Source: Paenibacillus dokdonensis (GTDB lineage Bacteria > Bacillota > Bacilli > Paenibacillales > Paenibacillaceae). From it: DNA of 64,000 nucleotides. Positions 53,343-61,700 of the stretch are shown one piece after another. The first letter of the stretch is position 1. The number at the start of each line of letters is the position of its first letter. The notes beneath the pieces are model-generated. The model saw only the letters and a program-made list of their open reading frames with translations. It made no database searches and was not told where the DNA came from. A program made the translations under genes and the position numbers. The stretch spans positions 1,574,993-1,638,992 of the forward strand of contig NZ_STGQ01000001.1 of assembly GCF_004916975.1 (NCBI RefSeq). The letters are read 5' to 3'.

Positions 53343-53643
53343 AAAAACAACCTTAAGTTTGTTATAAATGAAAAGCTGTGACCAAGACCCATAGTTCATT
53401 GAAAGTCCATCGTGCCCCAGAGAAGAAACCCTTGGCTGTAAGGTTTCGCACATGCTATGAGCTTCCCTATCTTGTGAGCTGCCGGATGAAAGAATCTGCA
53501 GGTTTGAGTATTCCAGGCCGGGAAAAACCCCGTTAAGTTGACCAGAGGATAGCTTTATACTGCCAAAGGGCAGGCGAGCTATTGAATAAAGGGTGGTACC
53601 ACGAACACATTCGTCCCTAGACCGGGGTGGATGTGTTTTTTTT
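53343..53643 (+). promoter_or_regulatory. T-box riboswitch controlling proS
   Basis: A canonical T-box leader: stem I with a K-turn (CTGTGACCAAGACC), a likely specifier CCU (Pro) in the loop GAGCTTCCCTA just before TCTT, the antiterminator T-box AGGGTGGTACCACG (53590-53603) and a competing terminator (53605-53643, ACACATTC / GGATGTGT, then a T run). Uncharged tRNA-Pro should bind the specifier and the TGGT bulge, favouring readthrough into proS. The 400-base gap before proS is fully explained by this RNA and the mtnA terminator. Confidence 0.92.
53605..53643 (+). terminator. T-box terminator of proS
   Basis: ACACATTC and GGATGTGT flank inner GTCCC/GGGGT pairing, followed by eight T residues. 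Mutually exclusive with the antiterminator. Confidence 0.8.
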
Positions 53644-53671
53644 GTATCCGAAAATAAGGGAGATGGGATTT

Positions 53672-55396
53672 ATGAGACAAAAAAATATGCTGCTTCCAAC
53701 ACTCCGAGAAGCTCCATCCGAGGCGGAAGCGGTGAGTCATCAGCTGTTGCTGCGGGGAGGCTATATAAGGCAGCTGGCTGCGGGAATATACAGCTATTTG
53801 CCTCTTGGATATCGTGTTCTGCATAAGCTGGAACAGATCATCCGGCAGGAAATGGGTACCTCCGATTTTGATGAGCTGCTGATGCCGGCCATGCAGCCGT
53901 CCGAGTTGTGGGAGCAATCTGGCAGATATACAGAGTACGGACCGGAGTTGATCCGGCTTGAGGACCGTCATCACCGTGGCTTTGTGCTTGGTCCAACCCA
54001 TGAGGAGATTATAACCTCGCTTGTGGCAGCAGAAGTGAATACCTATCGCAAGCTGCCGCTCCGGTTATACCAGGTTCAGACCAAGTTCCGGGATGAACGT
54101 CGTCCCCGTTTTGGTCTCCTAAGGGGTAGGGAATTCCTGATGAAGGATGCCTACTCGTTTGATGCGGATTGGCAAGGGCTCGACGAAGCATATCAATCCA
54201 TGGTCCAGGCATACCGCCGGATTTTTGAAAGATGCGGTTTACGGTTCAAGGCAGTCGAGGCCGAGGCAGGCTCCATCGGCGGCGAAGGCGAGACACTTGA
54301 ATTTATGGCGCTTGCCGATATTGGAGAAGATACAATCGTCACCTGCTCAGCATGTGATTATGCGGCGAACCTGGAAAAAGCGACCTTTTATCAACAGGAA
54401 AGTCCAGCTTCTATGGATGTGAAGGTTCCGGACATGGAGGAAATATACACTCCAGACACAAGAACCATTGAAGAATTAAGCGCTTTTCTAAACGAGAATT
54501 CTCAAGCATTCCTGAAAACCATGGTATATATGGCGGACAACCAGCCGATCGCGGTAGTGGTGCGCGGAGATCATGAGGTCAATGAATTTAAGCTAAAGAA
54601 TGCACTTGGAGCATCAAACGTCGAGCTGGCCGATCTTCAGACAGTGGAGAAACTGACCGGTGCACCGCATGGCTTTGCGGGACCGGCTGGCCTGGATATC
54701 CCTGTTTACTTAGATTTGGGAGCCGCATCTGTCGTTGATGGCATTGCAGGAGCTAACCGAAAGGACTATCATGTTCGCCATATCAAAGCTGGCCGAGATT
54801 TCAAGGCTTTTAAGTCGGGGGACTACCGGAATGCAACAGCAGATGATAGCTGCCCGCACTGCGGACAGAAGCTGCTTTTCAGCCGCGGCATCGAGGTTGG
54901 TCATGTTTTCAAGCTTGGAACTAAATACAGCAAATCGCTTGATGCAAAATTTACGAATGCGGACGGCAGGGAAGAGCTGATGATTATGGGCTGCTACGGG
55001 ATTGGAGTATCACGCCTGATGTCCGCTGTGGCTGAGCAGTATCAATCGGAGACTGGAATCTTATGGCCGCTTCCATTATCTCCGTTCCAGGTCCATATCA
55101 TTCCTGTATCCATAAAAGATGAGGTGCAGACGGGCCTGGCGGACGAACTTTACCGGAAACTCAAGCTTGCAGGAATCGACGTCATTCTGGATGATCGTGA
55201 TGAGCGTCCAGGTGTGAAATTCAAGGATGCTGATCTGATCGGTGCTCCATTGCGAATCATCGTAGGAAAAGCCGCTGCAGAGGGACAGGTTGAATGGCTG
55301 AACCGTTTGAATGGAAGTGAAAAAGAGCAATTAGGCGTTGAAAAAGTCTTGGAGCTCGTCCATGCCATTTGTTCCGCTTCGGATGCTGGACTATAA
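53672..55396 (+). CDS. proS: Prolyl-tRNA synthetase, bacterial type with editing insertion
   Basis: A 574-residue cytosolic class II synthetase charging tRNA-Pro. Motif 1 region YLPLGYRVLHKLEQIIRQEM, motif 2 TKFRDERRPRFGLLRGREFLMKDAYSFD (about residues 138-165) and motif 3 near MGCYGIGVSRLM (about 436-447) are present. The editing INS domain that clears Ala-tRNA-Pro occupies about 225-400. A C-terminal anticodon-binding domain follows. Start at ATG 53672, about 9 bases after AGGGAG; the ORF from 53627 begins inside the T-box terminator. Regulated by the T-box upstream. Confidence 0.95.
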   Translation: MRQKNMLLPTLREAPSEAEAVSHQLLLRGGYIRQLAAGIYSYLPLGYRVLHKLEQIIRQEMGTSDFDELLMPAMQPSELWEQSGRYTEYGPELIRLEDRHHRGFVLGPTHEEIITSLVAAEVNTYRKLPLRLYQVQTKFRDERRPRFGLLRGREFLMKDAYSFDADWQGLDEAYQSMVQAYRRIFERCGLRFKAVEAEAGSIGGEGETLEFMALADIGEDTIVTCSACDYAANLEKATFYQQESPASMDVKVPDMEEIYTPDTRTIEELSAFLNENSQAFLKTMVYMADNQPIAVVVRGDHEVNEFKLKNALGASNVELADLQTVEKLTGAPHGFAGPAGLDIPVYLDLGAASVVDGIAGANRKDYHVRHIKAGRDFKAFKSGDYRNATADDSCPHCGQKLLFSRGIEVGHVFKLGTKYSKSLDAKFTNADGREELMIMGCYGIGVSRLMSAVAEQYQSETGILWPLPLSPFQVHIIPVSIKDEVQTGLADELYRKLKLAGIDVILDDRDERPGVKFKDADLIGAPLRIIVGKAAAEGQVEWLNRLNGSEKEQLGVEKVLELVHAICSASDAGL

Positions 55397-55431
55397 TTGA
55401 AGAAGGACAGGTAATACGGGAGGAAAACAAC

Positions 55432-55992
55432 ATGAAGATCAGATCGGCAGTACGCGAAGATGCGAAGCAAGCGGCAAGATTGCTGTATGATGCCCTGCAT
55501 GATGTCGCTCATCAGCTGACAGGAGAAGAACGTGAACAGGATGCGGTTCAGGTACTTGAGCAGTATTTTGCCGCAGAACAAGGGCGTCTTTCTTATCATC
55601 AGGCCATTATCCAGGAAGTCGAGGGTCAGGTTGCTGGCGTGATCATCGCCTACGGCGGAGATGAAATCGCAGAACTGGACCAACCCATTCTGGAGCGGCT
55701 GCGCTCTATGAAGAATGATCCGGATCTCGAGCTGGATAAAGAATCGGATGAAGATGAGTTTTATATTGACACATTATCGGTTTCACCGAAATACAGCGGT
55801 AAGGGAATTGGGACCAAGCTGATCCATGCGGCCGAAGAAAGAGCCAAAGAACGCGGCTATAAGAAAAATGCCATGGCTGTTGTGACGGATAACAGCAGAG
55901 CCTACTCATTGTATCTTCATCTCGGTTATGAAGTGGACAAAGAAATTATGATTAACGGCCATGTATATTACCATATGGTCAAACAGATATAG
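55432..55992 (+). CDS. GNAT family N-acetyltransferase
   Basis: A 186-residue acetyltransferase, cytosolic. The acetyl-CoA loop is SPKYSGKGIGTKLIH (about residues 120-134), and the C-terminal motif is NSRAYSLYLHLGYEV. An acidic insertion, EKNDPDLELDKESDEDE-like, sits just before the beta-4 strand (about 93-108). Substrate unknown. Start at ATG 55432, 8 bases after GGGAGG; the longer ORF begins inside proS. It starts 35 bases after proS and may be read from the same transcript. A strong terminator follows. Confidence 0.85.
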   Translation: MKIRSAVREDAKQAARLLYDALHDVAHQLTGEEREQDAVQVLEQYFAAEQGRLSYHQAIIQEVEGQVAGVIIAYGGDEIAELDQPILERLRSMKNDPDLELDKESDEDEFYIDTLSVSPKYSGKGIGTKLIHAAEERAKERGYKKNAMAVVTDNSRAYSLYLHLGYEVDKEIMINGHVYYHMVKQI

Positions 55993-56005
55993 GTCACTGA
56001 AAGTG

Positions 56006-56034
56006 AAACCCGGTCCCAAGTGGGCCGGGTTTTT
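56006..56034 (+). terminator. Terminator after the proS-GNAT unit
   Basis: AAACCCGGTCCC / GGGCCGGGTTT stem with an AAGT loop and one bulged T, then TTTT. Confidence 0.87.
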
Positions 56035-56056
56035 CTATTCAAAGCATGGGGTTTGC

Positions 56057-56605
56057 TTATTCCCAATCCTCTCTAGTGATCGCAAATAGCTGATGATCCT
56101 CCCAGACTCCATTGATGCGTAAATACCGTTTGGCGAGTCCCTCACTGCGGAAGCCCGATTTTTCCAAGACGCGCAGCGAAGGCGTATTTCTCGGCATCAC
56201 GCCGGCTTGAACGCGGTGAAGATCCAGCTCTTCAAAGGCATATTGAACACAAAGGCGTACAGCCTCAGTCATATAACCCTTTCCCTGCTGATCTTGAGCT
56301 ATAAAATAGCCAAGATTTGCATTTTGAAATGGACCGCGGGCGATGCCTGTCAGTGCAGCTCTGCCGACCAGCTCGTTTGAATCGGTTAAGAAAATTCCGA
56401 ACAATTGGGATGAGATCAGATCTTTATCCCCGAGTCCGGTTTGAATATCTTTTTCCTGTCCTTCCACCGTAAAATAAGACGCATCGCGTATCGGTTCAAA
56501 AGGTTGCAAATACTCATGATTATGGAGTCTGAGATCAAGCAGTGCTTGAGCATGCTCAATATGTAAGTGCTGCAAATAAACTTTTTCGTTCCGGTTATTT
56601 TGCAT
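56057..56605 (-). CDS. GNAT family N-acetyltransferase, RimJ/RimL type
   Basis: A 182-residue acetyltransferase of the ribosomal-protein-alanine acetyltransferase subfamily (COG1670). It has LGYFIAQDQQGKGYMTEAVRLCVQYAFEELDLHRVQAGVMPRN-type organisation (about residues 95-140) and the terminal motif SLRVLEKSGFRSEGLAKRYL. Works in the cytosol on a protein N-terminus or small amine; the substrate is not predictable. The SD GGAGG lies 11 bases before the ATG. It is convergent with the proS-GNAT unit and divergent from the SLH-GH18 gene, with about 200 bases upstream that hold no other clear signal. Confidence 0.86.
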   Translation of the reverse strand: MQNNRNEKVYLQHLHIEHAQALLDLRLHNHEYLQPFEPIRDASYFTVEGQEKDIQTGLGDKDLISSQLFGIFLTDSNELVGRAALTGIARGPFQNANLGYFIAQDQQGKGYMTEAVRLCVQYAFEELDLHRVQAGVMPRNTPSLRVLEKSGFRSEGLAKRYLRINGVWEDHQLFAITREDWE

Positions 56606-56804
56606 ATACAGTTATCCTCCGATTCTATTAAAATATGCCGGTAGAAAATTATATTCCCTCATCAATAAAATTACAAATCTATGATTCAGCATGCCGGCCA
56701 TTATGCTTTCCATGATTTGGGCGTCTACCTCGTCATGCCTTTTTGATAGGATAGAAGAAGTGAATCTGAAATCTTTTATTCTATATAAAAAGCGAGGCTT
56801 CCCC

Positions 56805-58409
56805 TTGAAAATTAAAAATAGAGTTTTGACTGTGCTGATGGCGTCAGCACTCATATTCGGAGCGTTCGAAGGTGTTTCTTCGGCAGCTCAATCAACCACA
56901 TTGCCGTTTGACGATATCGCTGGCAGCTTTGCCAAAAAGGAAATCGTAGAACTTGTAAAGGAAGGTGTCGTGGACGGAACGGGCAACCGCAAATTTGAGC
57001 CGAAGAAAAATGTGACACGCGCCGAATTTGTGACTATGGCGGATCGATTGCTGAAACTTGCACCGGTAGATGCCGATATGCCATCTTTCGGCGATGTTTC
57101 CTCGAAAAGCTGGTATTACGGCTGGGTCGAAGCTGCCATCCAGCTGGGAATTGTGGAGGGCAAGAGCAAAACCCAGTTTATGCCGGCTGCCCGGATTACC
57201 AGACAGGAAGCGGCTGTGCTCATTGTTCGCGCCCTGAAGGTCGACCCCGGTACCAACACAGGAGGGAACTTGCCATATGTGGATTCCGGTGAGGTTGCAC
57301 CCTGGGCAGCTCCTTACGTGCTGGCGGCACGAACGCTTGGTCTAATGGAAGGGGCTGGCGGCAAATTTCGTCCGTCGGATACGATGACCCGTGAAGAAAC
57401 AGCGGCGGTTCTGGACAGAGTGCTGCAGGATAAAGTTTGGTCGAAGGCGATTCACAAGACAACGAATCTTGGCATCCAGGTCGGCTGGCAGAACGGACTC
57501 ACTACATCCCAATTTATTGAGAAAATCAAAAGCACCAACGTCAATACGCTGGTTCCTCGTTGGTTTTTCCTGGAGAATGGTCAGGTTCCTATTTCGAATC
57601 ATGCAGACAACAGCCTTTCAACCTGGGCTAAGCAAAATAATAAAAAGATATGGGCGATGCTCGGGAATCATTCAGATTCGGCTTTGACGCATCAGATACT
57701 TTCAGATGAAAGTAAACGAAAAGCAGTCATTCAGAAGCTGACAAGTTATGTAAAGACTTATGGATTGTCTGGTATCAATGTAGATTTTGAAAATGTCAGT
57801 CCAGAGAACCGGCTTTCCCTTACGGCATTTATATCGGAGCTTGGTACGAGCCTGCGCAGTGCCGGAGCTGTATTGTCCATCGATGTATCTCCGGATCTGG
57901 GAACGGACTGGACGGAAGCCTTCGATTATGAGGCACTTGGGCGTTATACGGATTACGTGGTGTTAATGGGCTATGATGAACACTGGGACGGTGATCCAAT
58001 TGCTGGATCCGTATCATCGCTGCCTTGGGTTGAATCGGCCACCAACCGTTTACTTTCTGTGGTTCCAGCCTCTAAAACCATCCTGGCACTACCTTATTAT
58101 ACACGGGATTGGACCCTGCAATCCGGAGGAGCTGTATCCGAAGAGCTGTCTCTGATTCAGCAGGGGCAGCGTATTCGTTCCGTTTATTATAACCGGATAT
58201 GGGATGCAGAGCTTGGACAGTATGTTGTTACTTACACTCGTCAGGGCAGCCAGCATCGAATATGGGTGGAAGACGGCCGTTCTCTCGGGCTAAAGACGAT
58301 GATGGCAGCAAAACGTGGTGTGGCGGGATTTGCCTATTGGTATATCGGAGCAGAAACGCATGATATTTGGGCGAGTTTATCCAATGCGACCCGATATGCG
58401 TCATACTAA
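56805..58409 (+). CDS. SLH-domain glycoside hydrolase family 18 protein
   Basis: A 534-residue secreted wall protein. The signal peptide (about residues 1-28, ends VSSAAQS) is followed by three N-terminal SLH repeats (about 34-212; TRAEFVTMADRLL, TRQEAAVLIV, TREETAAVLD). A GH18 TIM barrel follows (about 220-530). The DxxDxE-type active-site strand reads SGINVDFENV, with candidate acid Glu329, and VVLMGYDEHWDG and the final GVAGFAYWYIGAE strand fit YaaH/YdhD-like cortex or muropeptide N-acetylglucosaminidases. The first motif Asp is replaced by Ser, but the catalytic Glu and the Asp two before it are kept. The TTG start follows GAGG by 7 bases; the frame upstream lacks an SD. Confidence 0.88.
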   Translation: MKIKNRVLTVLMASALIFGAFEGVSSAAQSTTLPFDDIAGSFAKKEIVELVKEGVVDGTGNRKFEPKKNVTRAEFVTMADRLLKLAPVDADMPSFGDVSSKSWYYGWVEAAIQLGIVEGKSKTQFMPAARITRQEAAVLIVRALKVDPGTNTGGNLPYVDSGEVAPWAAPYVLAARTLGLMEGAGGKFRPSDTMTREETAAVLDRVLQDKVWSKAIHKTTNLGIQVGWQNGLTTSQFIEKIKSTNVNTLVPRWFFLENGQVPISNHADNSLSTWAKQNNKKIWAMLGNHSDSALTHQILSDESKRKAVIQKLTSYVKTYGLSGINVDFENVSPENRLSLTAFISELGTSLRSAGAVLSIDVSPDLGTDWTEAFDYEALGRYTDYVVLMGYDEHWDGDPIAGSVSSLPWVESATNRLLSVVPASKTILALPYYTRDWTLQSGGAVSEELSLIQQGQRIRSVYYNRIWDAELGQYVVTYTRQGSQHRIWVEDGRSLGLKTMMAAKRGVAGFAYWYIGAETHDIWASLSNATRYASY

Positions 58410-58471
58410 AGACATCTCAACAAAAATATAAGTCCATATGTTGTTTGTTTCATGAATTCTGCTTATAAGGT

Positions 58472-58502
58472 AAGGCTCCGTCCATTTCAGGACGGGGCCT
58501 TA
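58472..58502 (+). terminator. Terminator after the SLH-GH18 gene
   Basis: AAGGCTCCGTCC / GGACGGGGCCTT stem with a 6-base loop, then ATTTC. A weak T run. Confidence 0.7.
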
Positions 58503-58510
58503 TTTCACTT

Positions 58511-58696
58511 GGAATTGCCGGCTTTGATGCGCAAACATTCATTCCAAAAGGAAGCGTAAACAAAAGTATATTAAAAGTAATCAATTATCTCTTTGAAGCA
58601 AGCGATAAGTTACCTAATGTTACAGTAGAGTCACTGAATGATGCTTTCGTTTTTTATGCTGACCCTGGAAAGGAGGAAATGACGTCAAGTGAATAA
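58511..58696 (+). pseudogene. Unidentified ORF fragment lacking a start codon
   Basis: An open frame of about 60 codons (GIAGFDAQTF...FYADPGKEEMTSSE) ends at TAA but has no ATG, GTG or TTG upstream before a stop at 58464. The composition is protein-like and more AT-rich than neighbours, suggesting the tail of a lost gene. Family not recognised; chance is possible. The rest of 58410-58790 holds only the terminator before it and the SD of the next gene. Confidence 0.25.
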
Positions 58697-58790
58697 ATGA
58701 AAAGACCCCATTAAATAAGGAATTTTTTATGGGATGTGTAATTCTGCAAATCATTTTTCTTATTCAAGAATTGAAAGGGAGCTGGCCTTG

Positions 58791-61700
58791 ATGAGATTGG
58801 ATAAAAGATGGGGAGCCATTGTAATGAGCGTAGTCCTATTATTGACATGGGTTCCGGCCGCGCAAGCGAAAGAACTGATTCCAACCATACAAATCATTCA
58901 GACTGGAGATCCTGACCCGGCAGCTGGCACGGAAATTAAGGAACCGGCAGAAGCCACACAAGAACCTGAAGCCGAGACAGAGCCGCCAGCGGCAAAGCCG
59001 GAGGAGCCGGAAGAACCGGTAGTGGAAACGGAGGAACCGCCAGCGCAAACGGAAGAATCACCAATGCTGGCAGAAGCAGGACTGCCAGAGCTTCGCAATC
59101 TTGCTTCAGGGCTTCATTACGATTGGTCGGAAGAGCCTGAATCGGCACATCCGGATGATGGTAATAAGCTTACAGATGGGATATACGGCGAATTGAACAT
59201 GTCAGACCCAGCCTGGGTTGGACAGCTGCATAAGAAGACACGCGAGGTTGTGTTCGATTTAGGCGAGAAAAAGTCGGTCGCGAATATTAAAGCTCATTTT
59301 CTGCAGGATTATCCGACTAATTCGATCCTTGTACCGCTGACGGTCTCCATGTACGTCTCTGACGACAAAGAAAATTGGGGGCTGCTTTCTAACAATGCTA
59401 CCCAGCTTCTCTGGGGAGATGGACCGCCAAGAGATGAGACATTTGAGTGGAAAGGAAGCAGGGATGGAATCAAAAGCGGGAATTTGAACGCGCAGATGGC
59501 TTATGCCCGTTACGTGAAAGTAACCTTCTCCATGCATCCTACAAATTGGTGCTTCATTGATGAGATCGAAATTTGGGGTACAGACGGAGAGGTTGACGGG
59601 GCGGTATCGGTTCCTACGGAGCAGCCGGGATTTTTACAGCCAGGAGCAGCCACGGCAGACATTCATAATCTTGGACTTCTTTATAACGGACAATACGCGA
59701 ATGATAAGGGAACCTGGACAAAGGAGCGGATTATTCCGAACATCAGTTATGTGGATCAGTCCGGGAAACCCGCAGATTGGCTCTTTGATGGTATCCTTTA
59801 TCTCGGAATTACGTCACCATCCGGTCATGATTATGGCGGAAACGCGAATTTGGAGGACTGGAAATGGTATCTGGATAAAACATTTGCGGAAACAGGCGAT
59901 ATGCAGCAGCTAAATGAAGCGACTAAGGAAGTCGGAGCCGAGTTGAATCAGCCTAATCATAAGGAAAAGGTTGTCTTAATGATTCCGGATCCAGGCGAAA
60001 GCATTAATGATTTCGGCGACGTTGATGGTGATGGTGTCTCAGAGAGCTTTAACAATTCAGCAGTCGGAAAAGAGAAGGCGCTTGCAAACAGAGAGAAGGC
60101 AGTTCAATGGTGGTTAAGTGAAGTAGAGAAGAGATGGGGGGAAGAGAATTACTCCAATCTTGAGCTCGTTGGCATGTACTGGCTGGAAGAACAAATCAGT
60201 ACGAGTGAGACGGGACCGGATTTGCTTCGTTCGGTGAGTGCGAAGGTCCATGACATGAATCTGAAATTTTTCTGGATTCCGCACTTTTTGGCGTACAAAA
60301 GCTACATGTGGAAGGATGTCGGGTTTGATGCCGTTGCCTTCCAACCTAACTATTTCTTCGAGGAAATGGGCTATGACCGACTGGAGGATGCTGCAAATAT
60401 AGCTAAGCAGTACGGGATGTCCAATGAACTTGAATTTGATGACCGGATGCTGACCGATGGTGTATTCCGCGAGCGGTATATCGATTACTTGAACAGCGGC
60501 GTAGAAACAGGTCTTATGCAGAACGGGTTCAAAGCCTACTATCAAGGCAATAATGCCGTATATGATTCGGCAGTGAGCACGGATGCGGCAACGCGTATTA
60601 TGTATGATTGGCTGTATCAGTTCGTGAACGGGACCTATCAAATCAACAATGCTGCTCCGCCGGAGGCGGTGGTGCACATGAACGGGCAAACGCTCCAAAC
60701 CGGAGCAACCGTGCCGGATACGGAGCCGGTTCAGTTTGCATGGGAAGTCAAAAATGATGATGGAAGCGGTCTGACTAAAGTAACAGCTACGTTTGATGGT
60801 AAGGCCTACGCTGCCGGAACCGTTATTGATTTGGCTGGGAAGCCAGGCAAGCATGAACTGATCATTACCGTAGCAGCTGGAAAATCCCAAAAAACCTCGT
60901 ATGTGATCGAAGCGTCAACCAGTGCTGAAGGCATGAAAACGTTAGTTAACCGCTTTGAGGAAAAGAAACAGTTCAAGAATGCAGAAGCGGCACGCTCACT
61001 GAATAATTATTTGGAAATGATGAAACGCTTCGAGGGCGTTGATCAAGCGCAAGTTGTCACCTATTTAAAGGGATTTAATGCGAAGTTGGACCTTATGAAC
61101 AAGGATCAGATGATTTCAGATGAAGCCTACAACACGCTGAAGGAGGAGGTCTATTACCTCGCTGGGAATCTGGCGCAGAATAAAGCTGTGGAGGCATCTT
61201 CAGTCGAAGGGTCCAATCCGAATTATGCACCCGGCAAGGCAGTGGATGGATTCCCGGCCACAAGATGGGCGAGTGATTACAAGGATAATACCTGGTACCA
61301 GATCGATCTCGGGGAAGTGAAGGAGATGGATTCGGTTAGAATTGATTGGGAATATGCCCGCGCTAAAACCTACAGACTCCTCGTATCTGACGATAAGCAA
61401 AACTGGACCTCAGTAGTGAAGGATCATGATGGAGTCATTACAGCGCGTGATGGAAAAGAAACGGTTCATTTTGACCCGATCAAAGCGAGATACATGAAAT
61501 TTCAAGGCATAGAAAGAGCCACGGACTACGGATATTCTTTTTATGAATTTGGCATATACAACCTCTCGGGTGGCGGGGACGTTAAGAACATAGAAGGCAT
61601 GAAAGCAGTGATTGATGCAGCATCTAAAAAAGTGACCATTGATGGGCTTGTGATGAATGGCGAACTGGCCAAAGTGAATTTACAGGTGCTTGATCCCCGG

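Noticed and set aside
60114..60890. 258-codon open frame antisense to the DUF4855 protein
   Set aside because: Low-complexity Ile/His/Arg-rich translation, no SD, and the opposite strand is clearly coding.
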